5,379 nucleotides of DNA from Porphyrobacter sp. (GTDB lineage: Bacteria; Pseudomonadota; Alphaproteobacteria; Sphingomonadales; Sphingomonadaceae), in contig JACIYY010000374.1 of assembly GCA_014359685.1 (NCBI GenBank), positions 1 to 5,379 on the forward strand, read 5' to 3'. This document shows, in pieces, positions 1 through 5,379 of the stretch; within the stretch, counting starts at the first letter, position 1, and each line of letters starts with the position of its first letter. Both the position numbers and the translations under genes were made by a program. The notes under the pieces are model-generated. The model was not told where the DNA came from and searched no databases. It saw nothing but the letters and a program-made list of their open reading frames with translations.

Positions 1-564
1 ATCGACCGCGACCGGCACCACCGGCAGGCGCAGCATCTTGTACAGCCCGGCAAAGCCCGCCTGCAACGGCGCGCGCTGGCCGTGCGGCACGCGCGTCCCT
101 TCGGGGAAGATCACCAGCGGCCGCCCGCTGCGCGAATAGGCCCGCGCCTGTGCGAACATCGCCCGCAGCGCCGCGGCCCCCGCCCCGCGCGCCACCGGCA
201 CCACGCCATAGGCGCGCGCGGCGCGGCCCCAGCCGGGTATCCGGAACAGCTCCTGCTTGGCGAACACCACCGGATGATCGAGCAACGTCGGAAGGTCGAT
301 CGCCTCCAGGACGCTCTCGTGACGGATCGCGTAGAGCGCCGGGCCGCAGGCCCGCTGCCCGGTCTCGTGGACCGCGATGCCGGCCAAATAGCGGGCGCAG
401 GCGCGGTGCCAGCGCGACCAGCCGGCGACGACCGCCGGCAGGTGCCGTGGCGCCAGCGCGAGTGCCAGCAGAGCGGCGAGGACATAGCCGACGCTGCCGC
501 CATAGAACGCCGCATAGAACGCCGCGCTGCGCGCCGCTGCCAGGGCGCGGCTCAATCCGGCCAT
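1..564 (-). CDS. plsC: 1-acyl-sn-glycerol-3-phosphate acyltransferase (PlsC family), C-terminus cut off by window edge
   Basis: Membrane phospholipid synthesis: the family transfers an acyl chain to lysophosphatidic acid to make phosphatidic acid. The 188 visible residues, open through base 1, show a hydrophobic N-terminal segment (about 14-38), the catalytic H-x4-acid block as RHESVLE (H82, E87), a [11 protein letters not shown] block (103-113) and the FPEGTR substrate-binding motif (153-158), followed by [15 protein letters not shown]. Glu instead of Asp in the H-x4-D motif is, as I recall, common in alphaproteobacterial homologues. The ATG at 564 is chosen; a TTG at 555, forming a TTGA overlap with the upstream stop, is an alternative three codons later. 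With the ATG start the gene overlaps the end of the YdcF-like gene by 13 bases, implying translational coupling. The family is secure; substrate specificity within the lysophospholipid acyltransferases is inferred. Confidence 0.93.
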   Translation of the reverse strand, partial: MAGLSRALAAARSAAFYAAFYGGSVGYVLAALLALALAPRHLPAVVAGWSRWHRACARYLAGIAVHETGQRACGPALYAIRHESVLEAIDLPTLLDHPVVFAKQELFRIPGWGRAARAYGVVPVARGAGAAALRAMFAQARAYSRSGRPLVIFPEGTRVPHGQRAPLQAGFAGLYKMLRLPVVPVAVD

Positions 565-1082
565 AGCCGCACCGCCCAGGCGAACAGCAGCTTGTGGTAT
601 TCGAGGAACAGCGCCCACAAAGACGGTTCCGACCGGACCGCATCGCGCAGCACGATGATGTCGGCGGGCAGCTCGCCATCCAGCTCCAGAGCGGCGCGGC
701 GCATGTGCCAGTCGCTGGTGACGAGGCGGATCGAGCCGATCCGGTTGGCCCTGACCCATCCGGCCGCCTCGCGCGCATTGCCTCTGGTGTCGAGCGCGGC
801 GAAGCCCAGGTCGACGCAGCATTCCATCATCGGCTGCGGCACGTCGTATTCGGCCGCGAATTCGGCCGGGCGCACCTCGGTCGCCACGCCGGTGACCAGC
901 AGCCGCTCGGCCTGCCCGTCGCGCAGCAAAGCGATGCCGCGCGGGATGCGCCCGCCACTGCCGGTGGGGACCACGATGGCCTCGGTCCGCTGCGGCCCGG
1001 CGGGCTGCGGCAGGGCGATGGCGAACCACAGGAAGCCGATCGCCCAGACCACCACCAGCACCGCCAGCAGACGGCGGATCAT
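552..1082 (-). CDS. YdcF/SanA-like DUF218 membrane-anchored protein
   Basis: A 176-residue protein of the DUF218 family (YdcF, SanA, ElyC relatives). It begins with MIRRLL followed by one hydrophobic helix (about 4-24); the arginines before the helix suggest N-in topology with the domain in the periplasm. Family landmarks are [13 protein letters not shown] (34-46), the [18 protein letters not shown] stretch (49-66), MMECCVDLG (85-93), [12 protein letters not shown] (98-109), TSDWHMRRA (122-130) and EYHKLL (161-166). Biochemical function is poorly defined; relatives are linked to envelope integrity and lipid-carrier metabolism. The ATG at 1082 is preferred because the membrane helix follows directly; the frame stays open to 1271, but that extension is Arg/Pro-rich, without family features, and crosses the start of the divergent gene. 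No strong Shine-Dalgarno is visible. It is upstream of and overlaps plsC, so probably co-expressed with it. Stop is TGA at 554-552. Confidence 0.88.
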   Translation of the reverse strand: MIRRLLAVLVVVWAIGFLWFAIALPQPAGPQRTEAIVVPTGSGGRIPRGIALLRDGQAERLLVTGVATEVRPAEFAAEYDVPQPMMECCVDLGFAALDTRGNAREAAGWVRANRIGSIRLVTSDWHMRRAALELDGELPADIIVLRDAVRSEPSLWALFLEYHKLLFAWAVRLWPD

Positions 1083-1242
1083 GGCCGCTGCGCCAGGGGG
1101 ACGAAGGGCGGCGAACGGCGGCAAGCGAGCATCGGCCGGGGCTATAGCGACAGTCGGGTGTGGAAAAAAGCCGCCCGTCCGCCGCGTTGCCGATCGCGGC
1201 TCTTGTTGCGCGATTCGCACCGCCCTAAGGCATTGCGCTGCC
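1083..1242. other. divergent intergenic region between ydcF-like gene and zinc-ribbon gene
   Basis: These 160 bases separate two divergently read genes and must hold both promoters unless transcription enters from further away. I see only the weak minus-strand promoter candidate at 1141-1168 and a short AAGG (1227-1230) that could act as a Shine-Dalgarno for the plus-strand gene, 12 bases before its ATG. No tRNA, small ORF with recognisable features or convincing operator repeat is visible. Confidence 0.6.
1141..1168 (-). promoter_or_regulatory. weak promoter candidate for ydcF-like/plsC unit
   Basis: Read on the minus strand there is a TTTTTC element (1168-1163), a 16-base spacer and TATAGC (1146-1141), about 60 bases upstream of the ydcF-like ATG. 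It sits on the most A/T-rich patch (the A6 run at 1164-1169) of an otherwise GC-rich divergent intergenic region. The match to a housekeeping -35/-10 pair is poor and the position is the main argument. CTATAG is palindromic, so orientation is not certain. Confidence 0.2.
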
Positions 1243-2037
1243 ATGATCCTCACCTGCCCTGCCTGCGACACGCGCTACGAGGTGCCCGACACGGCGATCC
1301 CGCCCCAAGGCCGCACCGTCCGCTGCGCGCAGTGCCGGCACAGCTGGTTCGAGGCCGGGGCCGGCGTCGAGGCCAGCGCGGGGCAGGACAGCGCCGAGGA
1401 GGCCGCACCGGACGGCGCGCCGGTGGAGGAACCCGCAGCCGACGATCCTGCGGCGGAGGGCGCTTTGGCCGAGGGCGAGACGCCGGCCCGCCCGGCCGAA
1501 GCCGCCGCCCCTGTCGCGGTGATCGAGCCGGAGTCCGACGCGCCGCCGCCGGAGAGCGCGCCCTTCGCGCTCGCCGAGGAGGAGCAGGAGGAGGAACCCG
1601 CCCGTCGCCGGGGCGGAGCGGCGAAGCTGTGGGTGTGGGCGGCGATCGTCTTTGCCGCGCTGGCCGGGGCGACCGCGCTGGCTGCGTCGCAGTGGGGCCT
1701 GCCCGATTGGCTCCCGGTCGCGCGCCCGACCTTCGCCGCCGCGCAGCCGGGCCTGACGCTCGACTTCCCGCCCGACCGGCAGGAACGGCGCCAATTGCCC
1801 AACGGCACCGAGTTCTTCGGCGCCAGCGGCACGATCACCAACACCGATGCCGAAACGCAGCCGGTGCCGCCGATCCTGATCGTGCTGCGCGACGAGCACG
1901 ACCGCATCGTCTATAGCTGGGAGGTCGCCCCGCCCAAGCGCCGGCTGGCCCCGGGCGAGAGCGTGACCGTGAACGAGGCGATCACCAACGTCCCCCCCTC
2001 CGCCCGCGTGGCGGAGATCGGCTGGAAACCGGTCTGA
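1243..2037 (+). CDS. MJ0042-type zinc-ribbon membrane protein with C-terminal DUF3426-like domain
   Basis: 264 residues in four parts. First, an N-terminal zinc ribbon: C5-x2-C8 and C28-x2-C31, starting [16 protein letters not shown] and ending RCAQCRHSW, as in the MJ0042 finger family. Second, a low-complexity acidic Ala/Glu/Pro-rich linker (about 40-118). Third, a basic RRR patch (121-123) and one transmembrane helix (about 129-149). Fourth, a C-terminal domain (about 168-264) resembling DUF3426, with [22 protein letters not shown] and LAPGES. Basic residues before the helix suggest the zinc ribbon is cytoplasmic and the C-terminal domain periplasmic. Function is unknown. The ATG at 1243 is chosen because the zinc ribbon in this family begins at residue 1 to 5; the frame is open far upstream, but that stretch is antisense to plsC and ydcF. 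A weak AAGG lies 12 bases upstream. Stop is TGA. Fold assignment is firm, role is not. Confidence 0.9.
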   Translation: MILTCPACDTRYEVPDTAIPPQGRTVRCAQCRHSWFEAGAGVEASAGQDSAEEAAPDGAPVEEPAADDPAAEGALAEGETPARPAEAAAPVAVIEPESDAPPPESAPFALAEEEQEEEPARRRGGAAKLWVWAAIVFAALAGATALAASQWGLPDWLPVARPTFAAAQPGLTLDFPPDRQERRQLPNGTEFFGASGTITNTDAETQPVPPILIVLRDEHDRIVYSWEVAPPKRRLAPGESVTVNEAITNVPPSARVAEIGWKPV

Positions 2038-2079
2038 TCGGCAGCCCCCGCCGCTCGGCGCCCGACCGGTCGAGCTTGC

Positions 2080-2108
2080 TTGCAGCGGGCAAACCGCTTT
2101 GCTAAGGG
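2080..2108 (+). promoter_or_regulatory. likely promoter of tRNA-Leu
   Basis: TTGCAG (2080-2085) is followed after 17 bases by TAAGGG (2103-2108), part of a TTTGCTAAGGGCCCGC stretch about 45 bases before the mature tRNA. The GC-rich bases just after the -10 are the kind of discriminator seen at stringently controlled stable-RNA promoters. A GCGGGC/GCCCGC inverted repeat (2085-2090 and 2108-2113) brackets the spacer; its meaning is unclear. Position and composition support the call, but the -35 is imperfect and an overlapping TTGCTT (2076-2081) is an alternative. Confidence 0.45.
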
Positions 2109-2152
2109 CCCGCTCCTACCTGGCGGGGGCGTGATGCCGTCCAGCCGAACAT

Positions 2153-2238
2153 GCGGTCGTGGCGGAATGGTAGACGCGCAACGTTGAGGTCGTTGTGGGC
2201 GCAAGCCCGTGGAAGTTCGAGTCTTCTCGACCGCACCA
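2153..2238 (+). tRNA. tRNA-Leu (anticodon GAG), CCA encoded
   Basis: A full class II tRNA can be folded by eye. Acceptor stem GCGGTCG (2153-2159) pairs with CGACCGC (2228-2234), discriminator A2235, then genomic CCA (2236-2238). D-stem GCG (2162-2164) pairs with CGC (2175-2177). Anticodon stem CAACG (2179-2183) pairs with CGTTG (2191-2195) around loop TTGAGGT, giving anticodon GAG at 2186-2188, which reads CUC and CUU. The long variable arm GGGC-GCAA-GCCC (2197-2208) is typical of leucine tRNAs. T-stem GGAAG (2211-2215) pairs with CTTCT (2223-2227, one G-U) around TTCGAGT. All stems are intact, so it should be functional. It stands alone, 115 bases after the zinc-ribbon gene, and converges with the sulfotransferase gene. 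Confidence 0.97.
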
Positions 2239-2375
2239 GAACCAGCCCCGGACGGGCATCAGTCGCTGACAACCATCCGCTCGCCGGGCGCAGGCGCAAG
2301 ACGGCCTGGGCGCGGGCGAGGTGATGGCGGGGACGCCATACGGGTCCTCCCGTCTGTCGGCCCTCTCGTTCTGGC
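2239..2375. other. convergent intergenic region between tRNA-Leu and sulfotransferase
   Basis: This 137-base gap receives transcripts from both sides. Apart from the paired hairpins at 2324-2353 and a weak TCAG-TCG-CTGA stem (2259-2269), I see no coding features and no T-rich termination signal. The 3' end of the tRNA gene can be the attachment point for integrative elements, but no integrase gene or direct repeat of the tRNA end is visible here. Confidence 0.5.
2324..2353. terminator. two adjacent perfect hairpins in the convergent gap, possible bidirectional terminator
   Basis: ATGGCG-GGGA-CGCCAT (2324-2339, six pairs) is followed directly by ACGGG-TCCT-CCCGT (2340-2353, five pairs). They lie 23 bases beyond the sulfotransferase stop on the minus strand and 85 bases beyond the tRNA on the plus strand, where transcripts from both sides must end. 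Neither hairpin is followed by a T-tract on either strand, so a classical intrinsic terminator is not shown; RNA 3'-end stabilisation or chance in GC-rich DNA are alternatives. Confidence 0.3.
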
Positions 2376-3605
2376 CTAGCATGCCGGCGGGGCCTGCGGC
2401 AGCGCGAAGCTGCGGTAGGCGGCGGCGTGGGCGGGATGGGCAGAGCGCGCGGCGCGGCCTTGTTCGGCCCGCATCGCGGCGCTGGCCTGCGGCGTCAGCG
2501 TCAGCCCCAGCAGGCGATACGCGCGGGCGATCTCTGTTTCCCAGTCCGCGTCGAGCGCGGCGAACTCGACCTCTGCCACCGGTCCGGCGAAGCGGGCCAG
2601 CGCGTGATCCATCCGCGCCGCCCGCAGCGCGACCTTGCGGCGACACTCGCCCGCGATCCACGACACATCCACCCGGTCGGACTGGATGGTCATCTGGTTG
2701 GCGACCAGCGAGGCCGCGCTGTCGGCCACCTGCTGCGGATCGCGGCGGGCGACCACCACCCGGGCGTCGGGGAAGCGGGCGAGCAGGGCGGACAGGTTCT
2801 CGGCGAATTGCGGCACTTTCATCACCCGCGGGCGCGCCGCATTGCCGCGCCGGGCGGCGTCGGTCGCGAGGATGCGGGCGAATTCGCCATAGACCGGCGC
2901 GGCATCGCGCGCCTCCGACCAGGCGGTGAAGGCGGGGATCCGCCACTGTGCCTCGTAGGCGCAGGGATCGAGCGCGGCGGCGAGCCAGCCCAGCTCCTCG
3001 TCCGGGCGGGTGGTGCCGAACGGATGGATGGTGTCCAGCCACGGGTCGATCCGGCGCGCGAAGGCCAGCGTAAGCGCCGACCATACCGGCCGCAGATCCG
3101 GCCCGGCACCGCATGGCGGCAAAGGGTGCCACGAATCGCAGAACCGGGTCGCGGCGTGGGCCGGATCGGCGGCCAGCAGGCGGTGGACCCGGGTGGTCCC
3201 GCCGCGCATCTGGCCGACGACCAGGATGGGCGGGGCCAGCGGCGTGGCGGCGCGATCGGGGTGCGCCTGCCACAGCGCGCCCAGCTGCAGCCGCTGGCGG
3301 ATCGCCCGCACCAACTGCCCGTGAGCCATGGTCAGCCCGAGCGGGTTGAGCCCAGCCTCGGCCGGCAGGCTGTCGCACAGCGCATCGAGGCGGAGGCGGA
3401 AATCGGCGACCTCCTCCGGGCTGCGGCCGCCCTGTTCGCCGGCCGCCGGGGCGCCGCGCTGCGCCTTGGTCCACAGCAAGGCCGGGTCGAGCGAGGGGCG
3501 GGTGGCGAGGCCGCGGCGCCATGCCCCCTCCAGCCAGCCATTGAGACGATCGACCAGCGGAGTGCGGGCGAGCGGATGGGGGCGCTCGCGGGGCAGCGGC
3601 CTCAA
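2376..3605 (-). CDS. sulfotransferase family protein (PAPS-dependent type), substrate unknown
   Basis: 409 residues with the layout of bacterial sulfotransferases (Sulfotransfer_3-like), which move sulfate from PAPS to an acceptor. The 5'-phosphosulfate loop is VVGQMRGGTTRVHRLLAADP (129-148), the usual RSGTT written as RGGTT. A conserved HPFGTTRPDEELGW block follows (194-207), then PRVMKVPQFAENL (259-271) and the 3'-phosphate block FPDARVVVARRDP (278-290) with S296 downstream. No signal peptide or membrane helix is evident, so it is probably cytoplasmic. The acceptor (lipid, sugar, small molecule) cannot be told from sequence. The TTG start at 3605 is chosen because the in-frame region before it holds only six codons and then the purN TGA; AAGGG at 3619-3615 lies nine bases upstream. 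Stop is TAG. It follows purN by 18 bases and is probably the last gene of that operon. Confidence 0.9.
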   Translation of the reverse strand: MRPLPRERPHPLARTPLVDRLNGWLEGAWRRGLATRPSLDPALLWTKAQRGAPAAGEQGGRSPEEVADFRLRLDALCDSLPAEAGLNPLGLTMAHGQLVRAIRQRLQLGALWQAHPDRAATPLAPPILVVGQMRGGTTRVHRLLAADPAHAATRFCDSWHPLPPCGAGPDLRPVWSALTLAFARRIDPWLDTIHPFGTTRPDEELGWLAAALDPCAYEAQWRIPAFTAWSEARDAAPVYGEFARILATDAARRGNAARPRVMKVPQFAENLSALLARFPDARVVVARRDPQQVADSAASLVANQMTIQSDRVDVSWIAGECRRKVALRAARMDHALARFAGPVAEVEFAALDADWETEIARAYRLLGLTLTPQASAAMRAEQGRAARSAHPAHAAAYRSFALPQAPPAC

Positions 3606-3614
3606 CCCCCTGCG

Positions 3615-3619
3615 CCCTT
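3615..3619 (-). promoter_or_regulatory. ribosome binding site supporting the TTG start of the sulfotransferase
   Basis: On the mRNA, AAGGG (3619-3615) is nine bases before the TTG at 3605 and starts five bases after the purN stop codon. A second purine run, AGGGGG, directly abuts the TTG and is too close to act as a normal site. Because the next in-frame ATG is at residue 93, only this TTG keeps the N-terminal part of the protein. Confidence 0.5.
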
Positions 3620-3623
3620 GGGG

Positions 3624-4592
3624 TCAGAACTGGTCGGCAATGTCGTGCAACCGGCGCAGCCGCCTGGGCGCGACCGAGCGCCAGCTTCGTTCGAGCCAGG
3701 CGCCGACATGCTGCCAGTCGGTGCCCGCGCGGTTGAGGATGATCCCGACCCAGCCGGCCGCGCCGTAATATGGGGGCCGGTAATAGGTTGCAGGATCGCG
3801 CTCCACCAGTGCGGCCAGTTCGTCCGGGCCGTCGGTCTTGACCAGCACCGCGATGTGATCGGTGCCGTGGTGCCGGTTGTTGAAATGGGCGAAGAACTTG
3901 CCGCTCGCCCCGCCGCAGCGAAAGCCGGGGGCGCCGTGGCTCTCGCGCTCCTCCGCCTCGGGCAGGGCCAGCGCCAGCTCGCGGACGCGGTCCAGCAGCC
4001 AGTCGGCGCGGAACGGCCGGGTGACGTAATCGGCCAGCGCGCGCGGGTAGAGCTGGTATTCGGCCATCCGCACCCGGTTGCCCAGCGTCTCCGGCGTGTC
4101 GCCGGGCAGGATCGCCACCGGCACCTGCCCCAGCAGCGGCCCGTCATCCAGCGCCTCGGTGACGAGGTGGACCGAGCAGCCGCCATGCGCATCCCCGGCC
4201 GCGATCGCCCGGCCATGCGTGTCGAGCCCCTTGTAGAGCGGCAGCAGCGAGGGGTGGGTGTTGAGCATCCGCCCGGCCCAGCGGGCGACGAAGCCGGGGG
4301 TGAGGATCCGCATATAGCCGCACAGGGCGACGTAATCGGCGCCCGCCGCGCGCAGGGCCTGGTCGATCCGCGCCTCGTGCTCCTCGCGCGCCAGCCCGCG
4401 ATGGGAGAGGGCGAAGGTGGCGATCCCCTCCGCCCGCGCCAGCGCCAGGCCGGGGGCGTCGGGGACATTGCTGGCGACCAGCACCAGATCGTAGGGGCAA
4501 TCGGGCAGCCGGGCGGCATAGAGCAGCGCGGCCATGGTGGTGCCGGCGCCCGAGAGCAGGGCGGCGACGCGCGGTTTGGGGGTGGCGCTCAA
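3624..4592 (-). CDS. purN: phosphoribosylglycinamide formyltransferase (PurN) fused to a C-terminal MmcQ/YjbR-like domain
   Basis: Third step of de novo purine synthesis: GAR plus 10-formyl-tetrahydrofolate gives FGAR. Residues 8-195 are PurN: phosphate loop LLSGAGTTMAALL (12-24; the usual SGxGSN Asn is Thr), folate-side MRILTPGFV (94-102), catalytic N111 and H113 in NTHPSLLPLYKGLDTH, and D149 in LDDGPLL. E. coli PurN is about 212 residues, but this protein is 322. The extra part (about 198-315) resembles an MmcQ/YjbR (DUF419) domain: ELALALPEAEE, APGFRCGGASGKFFAHF, HIAVLVKT, YYRPPYYGAAGWVGIILN and a final helix LERSWRSVAP. All PurN catalytic residues are present, so activity is expected; the added domain's role is unknown. 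The start is TTG at 4592 because no ATG precedes the phosphate loop. It lies 60 bases after purM and is surely co-transcribed with it. Stop is TGA, in frame with the next gene. Confidence 0.95.
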   Translation of the reverse strand: MSATPKPRVAALLSGAGTTMAALLYAARLPDCPYDLVLVASNVPDAPGLALARAEGIATFALSHRGLAREEHEARIDQALRAAGADYVALCGYMRILTPGFVARWAGRMLNTHPSLLPLYKGLDTHGRAIAAGDAHGGCSVHLVTEALDDGPLLGQVPVAILPGDTPETLGNRVRMAEYQLYPRALADYVTRPFRADWLLDRVRELALALPEAEERESHGAPGFRCGGASGKFFAHFNNRHHGTDHIAVLVKTDGPDELAALVERDPATYYRPPYYGAAGWVGIILNRAGTDWQHVGAWLERSWRSVAPRRLRRLHDIADQF

Positions 4593-4598
4593 CCGGCT

Positions 4599-4642
4599 GC
4601 GCCTCGGCGTGGGCGGGGCGGTGCCGACGGAGCCGAGGGCGC
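4599..4642 (-). promoter_or_regulatory. RNA hairpin in the purM-purN gap covering the purN ribosome binding site
   Basis: On the mRNA the 5' arm CCTCGGC (4638-4632) pairs perfectly with GCCGAGG (4608-4602) over a 23-base loop; skipping one C, three more pairs (GCG with CGC) extend the stem. The GAGG at 4605-4602, nine bases before the purN TTG and the only Shine-Dalgarno-like sequence there, is inside the 3' arm. The hairpin could make purN translation depend on ribosomes finishing purM, whose stop is 11 bases before the 5' arm. The pairing is seen directly; the regulatory role is inferred. Confidence 0.4.
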
Positions 4643-4652
4643 GCGATCGCGA

Positions 4653-5379
4653 TCAGGCGTCATGGTGTGCCTCCCACCGCTCGCGCGCGCTCCAGGTTCC
4701 TGGCGATCCGGTCACGGTGCAGCCGCGCGGGCCGTCGACCACGCTGCCGATCCGCAGCACAATCTCGCCGGCCGCCTCCAGCCGCGCGGTCAGGTCGGGC
4801 ACCAATGCCGGGGCGACCGCCAGCACCATGCCGATGCCGCCATTGAAGGTGCGCGCCATTTCCGCCGGCTCGATATTGCCCTGCGCCTGGAGGAAGGCCA
4901 TCAGCGGCGGCTGCTCCCAGGCATCGGCGTCGATCATCGCGCGCGCGCCTTGGGGCAGGACGCGCGGCACATTCTCCAGCAGCCCGCCGCCGGTGATGTG
5001 AGCCAGCGCGTCGATCATCCCGGCGCGGATCGCGGGCAGCAGGCTGGCGACATAGATCCGGGTCGGCTCCATCAGCGCGTCGAGCAGCAGCCGTTCGCGG
5101 TCGAACACGGCCGGCCGGTCGAGCCGCCAGCCGCGATCCGCCGCCAGCCGCCGGACCAGCGAATAGCCGTTGGAATGGACGCCCGAGCTGGCGAGGCCGA
5201 GCAGGACATGGCCGGGTGCGACCCGCTCGCCGGTGATCTGCTCGCCGCGTTCCACGGCCCCCACGCAGAAGCCGGCAAGGTCGTAATCGCCGGGCGCATA
5301 CATGCCCGGCATCTCCGCCGTCTCCCCCCCAATCAGCGCGCAGCCGGCGATCGTGCAGCCTTGCGCGATGCCGGCGATG
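4653..5379 (-). CDS. purM: phosphoribosylformylglycinamidine cyclo-ligase (AIR synthase, PurM), N-terminus cut off by window edge
   Basis: Fifth step of de novo purine synthesis: ATP-dependent ring closure of FGAM to aminoimidazole ribotide in the cytoplasm. The last 241 residues are visible, roughly two thirds of a family protein of about 345-370. The frame is open to the window edge and carries [14 protein letters not shown] at visible positions 14-27, [36 protein letters not shown] and [11 protein letters not shown], all AIR synthase signatures in the expected order. Some predictions may begin at the internal ATG at 5312, but the homology continues upstream ([20 protein letters not shown]), so that is not the true start. 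It is the first visible gene of a purM-purN-sulfotransferase cluster. Stop is TGA at 4655-4653. Nothing suggests damage. Confidence 0.97.
   Translation of the reverse strand, partial: IAGIAQGCTIAGCALIGGETAEMPGMYAPGDYDLAGFCVGAVERGEQITGERVAPGHVLLGLASSGVHSNGYSLVRRLAADRGWRLDRPAVFDRERLLLDALMEPTRIYVASLLPAIRAGMIDALAHITGGGLLENVPRVLPQGARAMIDADAWEQPPLMAFLQAQGNIEPAEMARTFNGGIGMVLAVAPALVPDLTARLEAAGEIVLRIGSVVDGPRGCTVTGSPGTWSARERWEAHHDA

Noticed and set aside
1083..1271. Longer start for the ydcF-like protein, including an ATG at 1244 that overlaps the divergent ATG in a CATG.
   Set aside because: The added residues are compositionally non-coding and would put about 55 residues before the membrane helix that normally starts DUF218 proteins of this type.
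594..1916. A 440-codon plus-strand frame and several 200-codon minus-strand frames (1225-1907) overlapping the zinc-ribbon gene.
   Set aside because: They are Arg/Gly/Ala-rich shadows without recognisable motifs, opposite or out of frame with a gene that has clear domains.
82..2037. A 651-codon plus-strand open frame that reads through the region antisense to plsC and ydcF and into the zinc-ribbon gene.
   Set aside because: The first 387 codons are Arg/Ala/Pro-rich without domains and lie opposite two well-recognised genes. Only the part from the ATG at 1243 matches a family; the extension is a high-GC artefact.
2102..2299. Minus-strand frames across the tRNA containing RSRRLELPRACAHND or GREDSNFHGLAPTTTS.
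   Set aside because: These are the familiar false proteins produced by translating the reverse strand of leucine tRNAs; they recur in databases but are not genes.
2153..2375. Possible integration site at the 3' end of the tRNA-Leu gene.
   Set aside because: No integrase, direct repeat of the tRNA end or foreign-looking gene follows; the next gene has the same composition as its surroundings.
2116..3522. Long alternative minus-strand frame (468 codons) overlapping the sulfotransferase.
   Set aside because: It is out of frame with the conserved sulfotransferase motifs, Arg/Pro/Gly-rich, and ends with tRNA-derived shadow peptide.
4645..4654. GATCGCGATC palindrome overlapping the purM stop codon.
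   Set aside because: A ten-base palindrome of GATC/CG elements is expected often in GC-rich alphaproteobacterial DNA; nothing else marks it as an operator.

Overview
The window looks like ordinary core chromosome of a high-GC alphaproteobacterium. The protein sequences resemble sphingomonad/Erythrobacteraceae homologues most closely. This placement rests on family resemblance (purM-purN pair, YdcF-plsC pair, MJ0042 zinc-ribbon membrane protein) and on the strong G/C bias at third codon positions, not on a database search. There are no insertion sequences, CRISPR arrays, integrase genes or phage genes.

Left third (1-1242), minus strand: a truncated plsC-type acyltransferase lies downstream of, and overlaps by 13 bases, a small membrane-anchored YdcF/DUF218 protein. 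The two form one translationally coupled unit read leftwards. A 160-bp divergent intergenic region separates them from the next gene. Middle (1243-2238), plus strand: an MJ0042-type zinc-ribbon membrane protein with a C-terminal DUF3426-like domain, then a complete tRNA-Leu(GAG) with its own promoter candidate and an encoded CCA end.

Right half (2376-5379), minus strand: a three-gene cluster transcribed purM -> purN -> sulfotransferase, running off the right edge inside purM. PurM and PurN catalyse steps 5 and 3 of de novo purine synthesis. Here PurN carries an extra C-terminal domain of about 120 residues that looks like MmcQ/YjbR. The sulfotransferase starts 18 bases after the purN stop and in the same reading frame, so only one TGA codon separates the two proteins. 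Both purN and the sulfotransferase appear to start with TTG. A hairpin can hide the purN ribosome binding site. The sulfotransferase and the tRNA converge on a 137-bp gap holding two adjacent perfect hairpins.

I do not see an obviously new multi-gene system. The points most worth checking are the PurN-MmcQ/YjbR fusion, the purN/sulfotransferase in-frame junction, the hairpin over the purN ribosome binding site, and the apparent absence of ftsE-ftsX between the zinc-ribbon gene and ydcF.
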